A stretch of 64,000 bases of DNA, from contig NZ_JAUSYZ010000001.1 of assembly GCF_030817195.1 (NCBI RefSeq), positions 3,906,001-3,970,000 on the forward strand, read 5' to 3'. Below are positions 40,193-49,133 of this stretch, one piece after another. Made by a program: the position numbers and the translations under genes. Origin of the DNA: Arthrobacter globiformis. GTDB lineage: Bacteria > Actinomycetota > Actinomycetes > Actinomycetales > Micrococcaceae. Under the pieces are notes generated by a model. It was not told where the DNA came from, searched no databases, and saw only the letters and a list, made by a program, of their open reading frames with translations. Each line of letters begins with the position of its first letter. Positions within the stretch are counted from its first letter, which is position 1.

Positions 40193-40903
40193 ATGAGCAC
40201 TTGGAACACTCTCCCCCGGGCCGCCTTCGACCTCGAAACCACGGGCCGCAACTCCCGTGCCGCCCGGATCGTGACGGCTTCTGTCACCGTGGTGGACAGC
40301 TCCGGCAACGTGATCCGCGAACACGAGTGGCTGGCCGATCCGGGGGTTGAGATTCCTGCGGAGGCGAGCGATGTCCACGGGATCACCACTGAACACGCCC
40401 GCAGCCACGGCCGGCCTGCGGCGGAGGTCACCAAGGAAGTCGCCGCCGTGCTCCAGGGGCTCTTCGACGACGGCGTTCCTGTGATCGCATTCAACGCCAG
40501 CTACGACTTCACCGTCCTGGCCGCCGAGTCGGCCCGCTACGGCGTGCCGCAGCTGAGCCGGTTCCCCGTCCTGGACCCCTACATCATGAACAAGCAGGTG
40601 GACAGGTACCGCAAGGGCAAGAGGACGCTGACCGCCCTGTGCGAGGAGTACGGCGTGGAGCTCGAAAACGCCCACACATCGGCCGCGGACGCATTGGCAA
40701 CGTTGCGCATGCTCGACGCCATGGCCGGAAAATTCCCCAAACTGAGCATGCCGGCCAGCCAGCTGCACCAGCTTCAGGTGGACTGGGCCGTCAGCCAGGC
40801 CGCCGACTTCCAGCAGTACCTCCGCAAGACCAAGCCCGCCGCCGTCATCGAGGGTGACTGGCCCGTGCTGCCTCCTGAGGACGCCAGCCGCGGCGGCTTC
40901 TGA
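40193..40903 (+). CDS. DEDDh 3'-5' exonuclease (DnaQ-like)
   Basis: A 236-residue nuclease. All four metal/catalytic motifs are visible: Exo I AAFDLETTGRNSRAARIV, the EASDVHGITTEHA conserved loop, Exo II FNASYDFTVLAAE, and Exo III AHTSAADALATLRML with the DEDDh histidine. It resembles stand-alone DnaQ-like exonucleases of actinobacteria rather than the polymerase III epsilon subunit, since no clear polymerase clamp-binding peptide is seen. TTGGAG lies just before ATG 40193. It is divergent from the alkyltransferase-like gene, consistent with a DNA-maintenance neighbourhood. Confidence 0.92.
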   Translation: MSTWNTLPRAAFDLETTGRNSRAARIVTASVTVVDSSGNVIREHEWLADPGVEIPAEASDVHGITTEHARSHGRPAAEVTKEVAAVLQGLFDDGVPVIAFNASYDFTVLAAESARYGVPQLSRFPVLDPYIMNKQVDRYRKGKRTLTALCEEYGVELENAHTSAADALATLRMLDAMAGKFPKLSMPASQLHQLQVDWAVSQAADFQQYLRKTKPAAVIEGDWPVLPPEDASRGGF

Positions 40904-41189
40904 CCGGTGCGACGCAATTCACAAAAACGGGTTCCACTGCCAGCGCCCTAACTATGCCTTCCTGATTCTGTGACAGCAATCCATTTCATTGCTATTGGAT
41001 AGCCTGCCAGCGAAAACCTGCATTATATTCGGCAAAACGGGCTGAAACTCATTCATTACGTCACCTAACGGCCGTGTTAACGGCAGGTGAGACAATTAAG
41101 TTTTGCGGGCGCGCCCTCTGCGGGACCGGATCTCGGCTACAGACGGCTTGACTGCCCGCCCTCGATTATCCCAATGAAAGTGATGCGCG
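40904..41189 (+). promoter_or_regulatory. Upstream region of the amino-acid ABC transporter
   Basis: 286 bp with lower GC than the surroundings. It contains TTGGATAGCC near 40997 and CATTATATTCGG near 41022, which could be promoter elements, and the partial inverted repeat CACCTAACGGCCGTGTTAACGGCAGGTG around 41062-41088. No reading frame with coding character. It should hold the promoter of the three-gene importer operon. Confidence 0.4.
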
Positions 41190-42140
41190 ATGAAAATCAA
41201 AGCCTTGAAGTGGCTGTCCACGGTTCCCGTGGCCGTAGTCATGGCCGTATCCCTGGCTGCCTGCGGTGGAGGCACCGCTGCTCCCAGTGGCACGTCGACC
41301 GACGCCCTCGCCGGCAGCGACCAGCAGGCGCTGGACAAGTACACCACCAAGGACGTCACCGCTCTGGACAAGATCGACAAGTCCAAGCTTGGCCTGATCA
41401 CTCCCGGCACCCTCAAGGTCGGCACCCTTTCCGATGCGCCGCCCAACATCTTCATCGATAAGGACGGAAACTTCACGGGGTACGACAACGAACTCCTGAA
41501 GGCCATGGCGGCCAAGCTCGGCCTCAAGGTGGAGTTCGCGTCGACCAAGTTCCAGGGCCTCCTGGCACAGGTGAAGAACAAGCAGTTCGACGTCGGCTCC
41601 TCCTCCATCTCCACCACGGACGCCCGCCGCGAGACCGTGGCCTTCACCAACGGCTACGACTTCGGCTACATGGCCATCGTCACCAAGGATGACGCGAAGG
41701 TGAAGTCCTTCGACGATCTGAAGCAGGGCGTACGCATCGGCGTCGTCCAGGGCACCGTCCAGGACGACTTCGTCACGAACACGCTGAAGCTCGAGCCGGT
41801 CCGCTTCCCGGACTACAACACGGTCTACGCGAACGTGAAGAGCGGCCAGATCGACGCCTGGGTTGCCCCTTCGCAGCAGGCCGAGGGCCAGGTCAAGTCG
41901 GGCGACGGCACGAAGATCGCCGAGAAGAAGGTCAACACCCAGAACTTCACGGCGTACGCAGTGGCCAAGGACAACAAGCCCCTTGCTGACGCGCTCAACT
42001 CGGCGCTCGACGCCGTGATCGCCGACGGCACGTGGACCAAGCTCACCAGCAAGTGGTACACGGACCGCCCCACCATCAAGGAGCAGACTCCTGAGGGCTG
42101 GAAGCCGGGCAGCAAGGCCGTCCAGGTCCCCACGAAGTAA
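41190..42140 (+). CDS. Amino-acid ABC transporter substrate-binding lipoprotein
   Basis: A 316-residue solute-binding protein of the polar amino-acid family. A signal peptide ends in the lipobox SLAAC (Cys at about residue 25). The SBP fold shows GTLKVGTLSDAPPNIFIDKD, GNFTGYDNELLKAMAAKLGL and VGSSSISTTDARRETVAFTN, a class signature, followed by RIGVVQGTVQDDFV. Family members bind amino acids such as glutamine, histidine or arginine; the exact ligand cannot be assigned. Permease and ATPase genes follow at once. Confidence 0.92.
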   Translation: MKIKALKWLSTVPVAVVMAVSLAACGGGTAAPSGTSTDALAGSDQQALDKYTTKDVTALDKIDKSKLGLITPGTLKVGTLSDAPPNIFIDKDGNFTGYDNELLKAMAAKLGLKVEFASTKFQGLLAQVKNKQFDVGSSSISTTDARRETVAFTNGYDFGYMAIVTKDDAKVKSFDDLKQGVRIGVVQGTVQDDFVTNTLKLEPVRFPDYNTVYANVKSGQIDAWVAPSQQAEGQVKSGDGTKIAEKKVNTQNFTAYAVAKDNKPLADALNSALDAVIADGTWTKLTSKWYTDRPTIKEQTPEGWKPGSKAVQVPTK

Positions 42141-42158
42141 CCAACTGACAGGCGCCAC

Positions 42159-42923
42159 ATGGATTATCTGAACAGGCTCGCCGAGACCTTCCTCGACTGG
42201 AAGGCCATCGCCGAGGTACTCCCGGCCATGTTCTCGGTCGGTCTGCCCAACACCCTCGTCCTCGCAATCGTCTCGGGCATCATCGGCTGCGTGGTCGGCA
42301 TGGTGCTGGCCCTCATGGGCATCTCGCGCAATCCTGTGGCGCGGTGGGCCGCCCGGGTGTACACGGACGTGTTCCGTGGACTCCCGGCGGTTCTCACCAT
42401 CCTCGTCATCGGTCTCGGCTTCGGACCCATCTTCCGCGAGCTGACGGGTATCGCCAGCCCTTACCCCATGGGCATCGCCGCGCTCTCACTCATGTCCAGC
42501 GCCTACATCGGGGAGATCTTCCGCTCCGGCATCCAAAGCGTCGACAAGGGCCAGCTCGAGGCCGCCCGCGCCCTGGGCTTCGGCTACGGTCCCTCGCTGC
42601 GCATGGTCGTCGTACCGCAGGGCATCCGGCGTGTGCTCCCGGCGCTGGTGAACCAGTTCATCGCGCTGATCAAGGAATCCTCGCTGGTCTTCACCCTGGG
42701 GCTCCTGGCCTCCGAACGGGAGCTGTTCCAGATCGGCCAGGACGCCGCCGCCCGCAGCGGCAACCTGTCCGGCTACGTCGCGGCCGCCGTGTTCTATCTC
42801 GCGATGACCGTTCCGCTGACCCACTTCGTCAACTGGATCGACGCACGCCTGCGCACCGGCAAACCGGAGAAGAAAGAACCTGACGAGGCTGCCGCCGTCG
42901 TCGGGAAGGGAGCCCACGCATGA
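42159..42923 (+). CDS. Amino-acid ABC transporter permease
   Basis: A 254-residue membrane permease of the His/Glu/Gln/Arg/opine class with about five transmembrane helices. Typical parts are VGLPNTLVLAIVSGIIGCVV near the N-terminus and the EAA ATPase-contact loop IQSVDKGQLEAARALGFGYG with VVVPQGIRRVLPALVNQFIA. An IKESSLVF motif follows. The C-terminus is charged and extended. It starts 18 bp after the binding-protein stop and ends in a four-base overlap with the ATPase gene. A single permease probably forms a homodimer. Confidence 0.94.
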   Translation: MDYLNRLAETFLDWKAIAEVLPAMFSVGLPNTLVLAIVSGIIGCVVGMVLALMGISRNPVARWAARVYTDVFRGLPAVLTILVIGLGFGPIFRELTGIASPYPMGIAALSLMSSAYIGEIFRSGIQSVDKGQLEAARALGFGYGPSLRMVVVPQGIRRVLPALVNQFIALIKESSLVFTLGLLASERELFQIGQDAAARSGNLSGYVAAAVFYLAMTVPLTHFVNWIDARLRTGKPEKKEPDEAAAVVGKGAHA

Positions 42924-43657
42924 GCCAGTTCACCTCAGGCTCTCTCGAAGCGAAAAACGTCCATCTCGCCTTCGGGCACAACAAGGTCCTCCGCGGCATC
43001 GACCTGAGCGTCCCGGCCGGCACCACTGCCTCGGTGATCGGTCCGTCCGGCTCCGGAAAGTCGACCCTGCTGCGCGTGATGAACCGCCTGATCGAACCGG
43101 ATGCCGGGGACATCCTCCTGGACGGCAAGTCAGTCCTGAAGGACAACCCGGATGAGCTGCGGCGCCGGATCGGCATGGTTTTCCAGCAGTTCAACCTGTT
43201 CCCGCACAAGAGTGTCGGCGAGAACGTCGCGTTCGCCCTGCGCAAGCTGCGGAAACTGCCCAAGGAGCAGGCACGCGAGGAGGCCCTCGACCAGCTCGAC
43301 CTTGTCGGGCTCAGGCACAAGGCCGATGTCCGTCCTGCCACCCTCTCGGGCGGTCAGCAGCAGCGGGTAGCCATCGCGCGCGCCCTTGCCATGAAGCCGG
43401 AGGTCATGTTCTTCGACGAGGCCACCTCGGCCCTCGACCCCGAGCTGGTCAAGGGGGTCCTGGCTCTCATGGCGGACCTCGCGAAGGGCGGCATGACCAT
43501 GGTGGTGGTGACCCACGAAATGGGCTTCTCACGCAACGTCTCGGACACCGTGACCTTCATGGACGGCGGTGTGGTGGTGGAGTCGGGCCCGCCCGGACAG
43601 GTGTTTGAAAACCCGCAGACGGAGCGGCTGCAGGGCTTCCTTTCGGACGTCCTCTAG
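42920..43657 (+). CDS. Amino-acid ABC transporter ATP-binding protein
   Basis: A 245-residue ATPase of the polar amino-acid importer family. Walker A is GPSGSGKSTLLRVMN, Q-loop GMVFQQFNLFPHKSV, signature LSGGQQQRVAIARAL, Walker B MFFDEATSALDPE, and the H-loop VVVTHEMGFSRNV. All are intact. It overlaps the permease by four bases (ATGA), so is coupled to it. A strong bidirectional hairpin follows 35 bases after the stop. Confidence 0.95.
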   Translation: MSQFTSGSLEAKNVHLAFGHNKVLRGIDLSVPAGTTASVIGPSGSGKSTLLRVMNRLIEPDAGDILLDGKSVLKDNPDELRRRIGMVFQQFNLFPHKSVGENVAFALRKLRKLPKEQAREEALDQLDLVGLRHKADVRPATLSGGQQQRVAIARALAMKPEVMFFDEATSALDPELVKGVLALMADLAKGGMTMVVVTHEMGFSRNVSDTVTFMDGGVVVESGPPGQVFENPQTERLQGFLSDVL

Positions 43658-43691
43658 GCAGACGTCTGGGCAAGCCGGGACACTGAACAGC

Positions 43692-43731
43692 AAAAACTCT
43701 GGCACCCGCCGCGGCGGGTGCCAGAGTTTTT
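43692..43731. terminator. Bidirectional terminator between ABC operon and hemL
   Basis: Perfect 20-bp arms AAAAACTCTGGCACCCGCCG and complement meeting at 43711/43712, ending in T-runs on both strands. It terminates the ABC operon on the plus strand and the haem operon on the minus strand. Confidence 0.93.
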
Positions 43732-43773
43732 TATTGGAAGGAAAGCCCGACGGCGGGCGGCATCGACGGCGGT

Positions 43774-45105
43774 TTAGGCCTTGGCTGCGGCGGCCGCCTT
43801 CGCGGCGGCCGGCAGAGCCTCGAAGATCCGGTTCATGGCGGCGTCGTCGTGCGCCGCGGACAGGAACCAGGCCTCGAAGACGGACGGCGGCAGGTAGACG
43901 CCCGAATCCAGCATGGAGTGGAAGAAAGGCGCGTAGCGGAACGACTCCTGCTTCAGTGCGTCGCTGTAGTTGTGGACCCCCTGTCCGGACGTGCCGAAGG
44001 CCACCGAGAACAGGTTGCCGGCGCGCTGGATGGAGTGGTCCACGCCTGCCGCGTCCAGCTCCGAGGACAGGGCAGCGGAAAGCTCCAGCGAGCGTGCATC
44101 GATAAACGAGTACACCTCGGGAGTGGCGTGCGTCAGGGTGGCGACGCCGGCGGCCATGGCCACCGGGTTCCCGGACAGCGTGCCGGCCTGGTAGACGGGA
44201 CCGAGCGGCGCGAGGTAATCCATGACGTCGGCACGTCCGCCGAGGGCCGCCGTCGGCATGCCCCCGCCGATCACCTTGCCGAACGTTAGAAGGTCAGGGG
44301 TCCACTTCTCCGTGGCGTCGGCGGCGCCGCCGGTGAGGCCCCAGTAGCCCGAGTAGCCGGTGCGGAAGCCGGTCAGGACCTCGTCGACGATCAGCAGGGC
44401 GCCGTGGGCTGCGGTGATCCGTGAGAGGCCGGCATTGAAACCCTCGCCGGGCGTGACCACGCCCATGTTGGCGGGTGCCGCCTCGGTGATGACGGCGGCG
44501 ATGTTGGGCCCGTGCTCGGCGAAGGCTGCCTCAACGGCGCCGAGGTCGTTGTAGGGAAGCACGAGGGTCTCGGCGGCGGTAGCGGCCGTGACGCCGGCGG
44601 AGCCGGGGAGGGCCAGGGTGGCCACGCCGGAGCCGGCGGACGCGAGCAGCCCGTCGAGGTGCCCGTGGTAGCAGCCGGCAAACTTGATGACCAGGTTGCG
44701 GCCGGTGAAGCCCCTGGCGAGCCGGATCGCCGTCATGGTTGCTTCCGTGCCGGTGGACACCATGCGCAGCCGTTCGACGGCGGAAACGCGTTCCTTGACG
44801 ATGGCCGCGAGGTTGGCCTCATCGGGGGTCGAGGCACCGAAGGAGAGGCCGCGGTCCACGGCGGCGTGCACGGCGTCGAGGACGGCCGGGTGGGCGTGCC
44901 CCAGCAGGGCCGGGCCCCAGGAGCAGACCAGGTCCACGTAGTCCTTGCCGTCGGCGTCGGTCAGGTACGGGCCCTTGGCCGCGACCATGAAGCGTGGCGT
45001 GCCGCCGACGGAACCGAAGGCGCGGACCGGGGAGTTCACGCCGCCGGGCATCAGCTGGCGGGCGCGGTCGAAAAGTTCCTCGTTGCGAGGGGTACTGGAA
45101 GTCAT
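43774..45105 (-). CDS. hemL: Glutamate-1-semialdehyde 2,1-aminomutase
   Basis: A 443-residue PLP enzyme that converts glutamate-1-semialdehyde into 5-aminolevulinate. Family sequences include MPGGVNSPVRAFGSVGGTPR at the N-terminus, VCSWGPALLGHAHPAVLDAV, VSTGTEATMTAIRLARGFTG and the PLP lysine in TFGKVIGGGMPTAALGG. I start at ATG 45105 (MTSSTPRNEELFDRAR); an in-frame ATG at 45114 is also possible. It is the last gene of the haem cluster on this strand, 13 bp after the LLM oxidoreductase, and ends before the strong terminator at 43692. Confidence 0.96.
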   Translation of the reverse strand: MTSSTPRNEELFDRARQLMPGGVNSPVRAFGSVGGTPRFMVAAKGPYLTDADGKDYVDLVCSWGPALLGHAHPAVLDAVHAAVDRGLSFGASTPDEANLAAIVKERVSAVERLRMVSTGTEATMTAIRLARGFTGRNLVIKFAGCYHGHLDGLLASAGSGVATLALPGSAGVTAATAAETLVLPYNDLGAVEAAFAEHGPNIAAVITEAAPANMGVVTPGEGFNAGLSRITAAHGALLIVDEVLTGFRTGYSGYWGLTGGAADATEKWTPDLLTFGKVIGGGMPTAALGGRADVMDYLAPLGPVYQAGTLSGNPVAMAAGVATLTHATPEVYSFIDARSLELSAALSSELDAAGVDHSIQRAGNLFSVAFGTSGQGVHNYSDALKQESFRYAPFFHSMLDSGVYLPPSVFEAWFLSAAHDDAAMNRIFEALPAAAKAAAAAKA

Positions 45106-45118
45106 GGTTCCCATTCTT

Positions 45119-46219
45119 TCAGTCTGCGGGAGTGTCACCGGACAGGAGCTCGGCCACCCGGGGTGCCACCACGGTGCCGAAGAGTTCGATGCTGCGCATC
45201 ATGGATTCGTGCGGCAGCGTGCCGTTGCCGTATTTCAGGTCGAAGCGGTCGACGCCAAGGTTCCGCTTGAGCAGTGCAATCTTCTGCGCCACCGTCTCGG
45301 GCGAGCCGACGTACAGGGCGCCCTCGGGACCGCACATGGCGTCGAATTCCCGACGGTTTCCCGGGCCCCAGCCCCGCTCGGCCCCGATCCTGTTCCGCTG
45401 GGCCAGCCAGTGCGGAAACAGCTCCTCGCGGGCAGACTCGTCGGTTTCAGCTATGTGGCCGGGCGAGTGGGTGGCGATTTGCTGCATCGGATGGCCGTAC
45501 CTGGCCATCGCTTCGCGGTAAAGGTCAACCAGCGGGGCGAACGCTCGGGGCTGGCCGCCGATGATGGCAAAGATGATCGGGTAGCCGTATTCCGCGCACC
45601 GCAGGACGGACTCCGGGGTGCCGCCCACGCCGATCCAGGCAGGCAGCAGGTGGTGCTCCAGCGGCGGGTAGACGCTCAGCCCGGCCAGCGCTGGCCGGGT
45701 GCGCCCCTCCCAGTGGACCGGCTTTTGCGCCCGCACCCTGTCGAAGAGTTCGAGCTTCTCCTCGAACAGCACCTCGTAGTCCGCAAGGTCCAGGCCGAAC
45801 AGCGGAAAGGACTCGATGAACGAGCCGCGGCCCAGCATCACCTCGGCGCGGCCGCCGGAGAGGGCGTCCACCGTGGAGAAGCGCTGGAACACGCGGATGG
45901 GGTCATCGGAACTGAGGACGGTCACGGCCGAACCGAGCCGGATCCTGGTGGTCCTGGCCGCGGCGGCTGCCAGGAACACCTCGGGGGCGGAGACCGCAAA
46001 GTCGCGGCGGTGGTGCTCCCCCACACCGAAGGCGTGGAGGCCGACGGCGTCAGCCAGGACCGCCTGGTCCAGCAGCTCCCGCAGTACCACGGCATGCGGC
46101 TTCGGCTCGCCCTCGCCGTCCAGCCCGACGTCGCCGAAGGTGTTCAGGCCCAGCAGGATCTGCCCGGGACCCACCGGGGCGGTCGGTGCTGTGGTCTGGC
46201 CCGGGGCCGGCCCCGGCAT
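45119..46219 (-). CDS. LLM-class flavin-dependent oxidoreductase
   Basis: A 366-residue luciferase-like monooxygenase fold protein (TIM barrel, FMN or F420-type flavin). Family motifs include GVGEHHRRDFAVSAPEVFLA, the flavin-site TTRIRLGSAVTVLSSDDPIR, RAEVMLGRGSFIESFPLFG and AEYGYPIIFAIIGG. The ATG overlaps the hemB stop (TGATG), so it is coupled to the haem operon, but no role in haem synthesis is known for this family. Homologues are commonly annotated as alkanal monooxygenases without proven substrate. Its insertion between hemB and hemL is the only enzyme of unknown role inside the haem run. Confidence 0.88.
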   Translation of the reverse strand: MPGPAPGQTTAPTAPVGPGQILLGLNTFGDVGLDGEGEPKPHAVVLRELLDQAVLADAVGLHAFGVGEHHRRDFAVSAPEVFLAAAAARTTRIRLGSAVTVLSSDDPIRVFQRFSTVDALSGGRAEVMLGRGSFIESFPLFGLDLADYEVLFEEKLELFDRVRAQKPVHWEGRTRPALAGLSVYPPLEHHLLPAWIGVGGTPESVLRCAEYGYPIIFAIIGGQPRAFAPLVDLYREAMARYGHPMQQIATHSPGHIAETDESAREELFPHWLAQRNRIGAERGWGPGNRREFDAMCGPEGALYVGSPETVAQKIALLKRNLGVDRFDLKYGNGTLPHESMMRSIELFGTVVAPRVAELLSGDTPAD

Positions 46220-47199
46220 CAGGATTCCTTGAGCCAGCCGGCGATTTCGCTGGCCCAGTACGTGAGGACCATGTTGGCCCCGGCGCGGCGGATGCCTAGC
46301 ACCGATTCGGTGATGGCCGCCCGCCGGTCGATCCAGCCGTTGGCAGCGGCGGCTTCGATCATGGCGTACTCGCCCGAGATCTGGTAGGCGGCGACCGGTA
46401 CGGGGCTCATTTCGGCGACGTCGGCCAGGATGTCGAGGTAGCTCATGGCCGGCTTGACCATCACCATGTCTGCACCCTCGGCGAGATCGAGTTCCACCTC
46501 CTGGATGGCCTCGCGGCGGTTGGCGGCGTCCATCTGGTAGGTCCTGCGGTCGCCCTTCAGCTGTGAGTCCACCGCTTCCCGGAAGGGGCCGTAAAACGCC
46601 GACGCGTACTTTGCGGCGTAGGCCACCACGGCGGTGTTCACGTGGCCGGCATCCTCGAGGGCCTGCCGGATCACGCCGATCTGTCCGTCCATCATTCCGG
46701 ACGGGCCCAGCGCATGGGCGCCGGCGTCGGCCTGCGCCACCGCCATCTTCGCGTAGATCTCCAGTGTGGCGTCGTTGTCCACGTAGCCGTCGCTGTCGAG
46801 GACACCGCAGTGGCCGTGGTCGGTGAATTCGTCCAGGCAGACGTCGCTCATCACCACGAGGCTGTCCCCCACCTCTGCGCGCACGTCGCGGATGGCCTTG
46901 TTGAGCACGCCGTCCGGGTCCAGGGACGCCGTTCCCTCGGCGTCCCTGGTCTCGGGAATGCCGAACAGCATGATGCCGCCGACGCCCAGTTCCACGGCTT
47001 CGGCCGCCGCCCGTTTGAGGGTGTCGGTGGTGTGCTGCACGACGCCCGGCATGGAGGCGATCGGGTTGGGCTCTGAGAGCCCCTCGCGGATGAACGCGGG
47101 AAGGATCAGGTCTGCCGGGGCAAGCCGGTGCTCAGCCGTGAGCCTGCGCATGGCGGGGGTGGTGCGGAGCCGCCGGGGGCGGTGGTGCGGAAAGCTCAT
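46219..47199 (-). CDS. hemB: Porphobilinogen synthase (ALA dehydratase)
   Basis: A 326-residue enzyme that condenses two 5-aminolevulinates into porphobilinogen. The catalytic lysines are in VAYAAKYASAFYGPFR (Lys in AAKYASAFYG) and MVMVKPAMSYLDIL. The metal-site region reads VMSDVCLDEFTDHGHCGVLD, with two of the cysteines of zinc-type enzymes (DVCLDEFTDHGHCG) plus Asp positions, so metal type is uncertain. Length is standard. It lies between hemD and the LLM gene. Confidence 0.96.
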   Translation of the reverse strand: MSFPHHRPRRLRTTPAMRRLTAEHRLAPADLILPAFIREGLSEPNPIASMPGVVQHTTDTLKRAAAEAVELGVGGIMLFGIPETRDAEGTASLDPDGVLNKAIRDVRAEVGDSLVVMSDVCLDEFTDHGHCGVLDSDGYVDNDATLEIYAKMAVAQADAGAHALGPSGMMDGQIGVIRQALEDAGHVNTAVVAYAAKYASAFYGPFREAVDSQLKGDRRTYQMDAANRREAIQEVELDLAEGADMVMVKPAMSYLDILADVAEMSPVPVAAYQISGEYAMIEAAAANGWIDRRAAITESVLGIRRAGANMVLTYWASEIAGWLKES

Positions 47200-47241
47200 G
47201 TCCTGTCCTTCACTGTGGGCCTGCTGTCGATGAGTGGATGT

Positions 47242-48117
47242 TTAAGGGGCAAGCGCCCGGATGACGGCCGCCACGAGTCCTTCGGGGGTGGCCTCCCGGG
47301 CCCTGGCCGCTACGGTGAGCCCCTGCGCTTCCGCCTCGGCCGCTGTCGCCGGGCCTATGGCTACGAGGCGGCAGGAGCCAAGGGGCGCCAGGGTGGCGCC
47401 GATGCGCCGCGCGGCGCTGGGTGAGGCGGCGACGACGGCGGCCAGGGCGCCGTCGTCGACCTCGGCTTTCGCTTCGGCGGGCGTCAGGAGCGGCAGCGCG
47501 GCGGCCGTGACTTCGCCATCGGGTCCTTCGCCGCCGCTCCGGCCGAGGCGCCGCGCCGGCTCGGCCGGGAAGTCCACCGTGGAATAGGCCACTACAGTCC
47601 GGACCCGCGCACCCTTCGCCTCAAGCCCCCGGGCCAGTGCAGGGGCGGCAATATCGGCCTGCGGCAGCAGCACGTCGGCGGGACCGCCGGGCCATCCGTT
47701 GACGATCCCGGCGGCCGAGTGTTCTTGCTCCGGCTCGAAGTGCACGGCAATCCCCGCGGCCTCTAGCGCCCTCCGGCTGGCAGGGCCAACGGCGGCAACC
47801 CGGGTTCCGGCCGGAAGCCAGTCACCCAGTTTCACGGCGCGCTCTGCTGCCTTTTCCTGCAGCGCGAGGACGGTGGTGGCACTGCTGACCACGAGCCATT
47901 CAAAGCGGCCCGCGCCCAGCGCCGCAAAGGCGTCGTCGAACGCTGCCTGGTCCGGCGCGCGTTCGGTAGCCGTCAGCGGCAGCAGGAGGGGAACGGCGCC
48001 GGCCAGCCGCAGTGCCTCGGCCAGGGGCCCGGACCGCTCGGGGCTGCGCGTCACGAGGACGCGGCACCCCTCCAGCGGGCGCCCGCCGGTCCGGTTCTCG
48101 CCGTTCGTCGTTCCCAT
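47242..48117 (-). CDS. hemD: Uroporphyrinogen-III synthase
   Basis: A 291-residue two-domain enzyme that cyclises and inverts ring D of hydroxymethylbilane. HemD sequence is weakly conserved, but RVLVTRSPERSGPLAEALRL at the N-terminus, FEWLVVSSATTVLAL, RVAAVGPASRRALEAAGIAV and the C-terminal CRLVAIGPATAAEAEAQGLT fit the family, as does its position between hemC and hemB. A loop around residues 165-195 (SGGEGPDGEVTAAALPL) is slightly longer than usual. Confidence 0.92.
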   Translation of the reverse strand: MGTTNGENRTGGRPLEGCRVLVTRSPERSGPLAEALRLAGAVPLLLPLTATERAPDQAAFDDAFAALGAGRFEWLVVSSATTVLALQEKAAERAVKLGDWLPAGTRVAAVGPASRRALEAAGIAVHFEPEQEHSAAGIVNGWPGGPADVLLPQADIAAPALARGLEAKGARVRTVVAYSTVDFPAEPARRLGRSGGEGPDGEVTAAALPLLTPAEAKAEVDDGALAAVVAASPSAARRIGATLAPLGSCRLVAIGPATAAEAEAQGLTVAARAREATPEGLVAAVIRALAP

Positions 48118-48134
48118 ACGGTGGCCGGCTGCGG

Positions 48135-49133
48135 TCAGGACGCCGTCAGGTCCGCGATGTCCGCAGCCCCCGCGGCCAGCAGAACCTCGGCCAGTTCGAT
48201 TCCGAGCAGGGTGGCACCGACTTCGGTGAGCCCGTCCGTGGCACGCTTGTCCCGCACCGAGGCAGTGCCGTCCACGGCGCAGACCACAGCTTCCAGGTGG
48301 AGCATGCTGCCCTTGCGGTACGCGTAGGCGCCCACGGGGGCGGCGCAGCCTGCCTCGAGCCGGGCGAGCAGTGCACGTTCTGCCGTGACCGCTAGCCTGG
48401 TGTCGGCGTCGTCGAGGGCTGCCAGCGCCTGCGCGAGCACGCCCTGCGACCCCTCGGCGGACCCGGCCCGGCGGGGCGCCTCAGCGGTGCGGCATTCGAT
48501 GGCCAATGATCCCTGGCCGGCTGCCGGGAGCATGACGTCCGTCTCGAGATATTCCGTGACGGTATCCAGGCGGCCGATCCGTTCCAGTCCGGCGGCGGCG
48601 AGGACGACGGCGTCAAGGTCGCACGACTTCCCGTCAACCACCGCGTCGGTGGCGTTGCCCGGCAGGCCGGGCACGCGGCCCAACCGCGTGTCGACGTTGC
48701 CGCGGATGTCCACGATGTCCAGGTCGGGGCGGACGGCGCGCAGCTGCGCGGCCCGGCGGGGAGAGCCGGTGCCGACGCGGGCGCCCTTGGGCAGGTCGGC
48801 CAGCTTGAGGCCGTCGCGGGCGCAGAGGACGTCACGGACGTCCACCCGGGGCGGTGTTGCGGCCAGCGTCAGGCCCGGGGCGGAACCGGTGGGCAGGTCC
48901 TTCAGGGAGTGGACGGCCACGTCGCACTCGTTCCGCAGCAGCGCGTCGCGCAGCGCGGCAACGAAGACGCCGGTGCCGCCCATCTGGGACAGCGAGCCGG
49001 TGAGGACGTCGCCGTCGGTCCTGACATGGACGAGTTCGACGTCGAAACCTCCGACGGCGGCCAGCCGGTCGGCGGTCTGCTGCGTCTGGGTCAGGGCGAG
49101 CTTGCTCGCCCTGGTGCCGATCCGTACTGTCAC
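48135..49133 (-). CDS. hemC: Hydroxymethylbilane synthase (porphobilinogen deaminase)
   Basis: A 332-residue enzyme that polymerises four porphobilinogens on a dipyrromethane cofactor. VRIGTRASKLALTQTQQTAD opens the protein; SLKDLPTG and GSPRRAAQLRAVRPDLDIVD with RGNVDTRLGR are substrate-site motifs. The cofactor-attachment cysteine is in RLEAGCAAPVGAYAY, the expected C-G/A-A-P context. GTG start at 49133, overlapping the cpfC stop (GTGA). The following hemD gene begins 17 bp downstream. Confidence 0.96.
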   Translation of the reverse strand: MTVRIGTRASKLALTQTQQTADRLAAVGGFDVELVHVRTDGDVLTGSLSQMGGTGVFVAALRDALLRNECDVAVHSLKDLPTGSAPGLTLAATPPRVDVRDVLCARDGLKLADLPKGARVGTGSPRRAAQLRAVRPDLDIVDIRGNVDTRLGRVPGLPGNATDAVVDGKSCDLDAVVLAAAGLERIGRLDTVTEYLETDVMLPAAGQGSLAIECRTAEAPRRAGSAEGSQGVLAQALAALDDADTRLAVTAERALLARLEAGCAAPVGAYAYRKGSMLHLEAVVCAVDGTASVRDKRATDGLTEVGATLLGIELAEVLLAAGAADIADLTAS

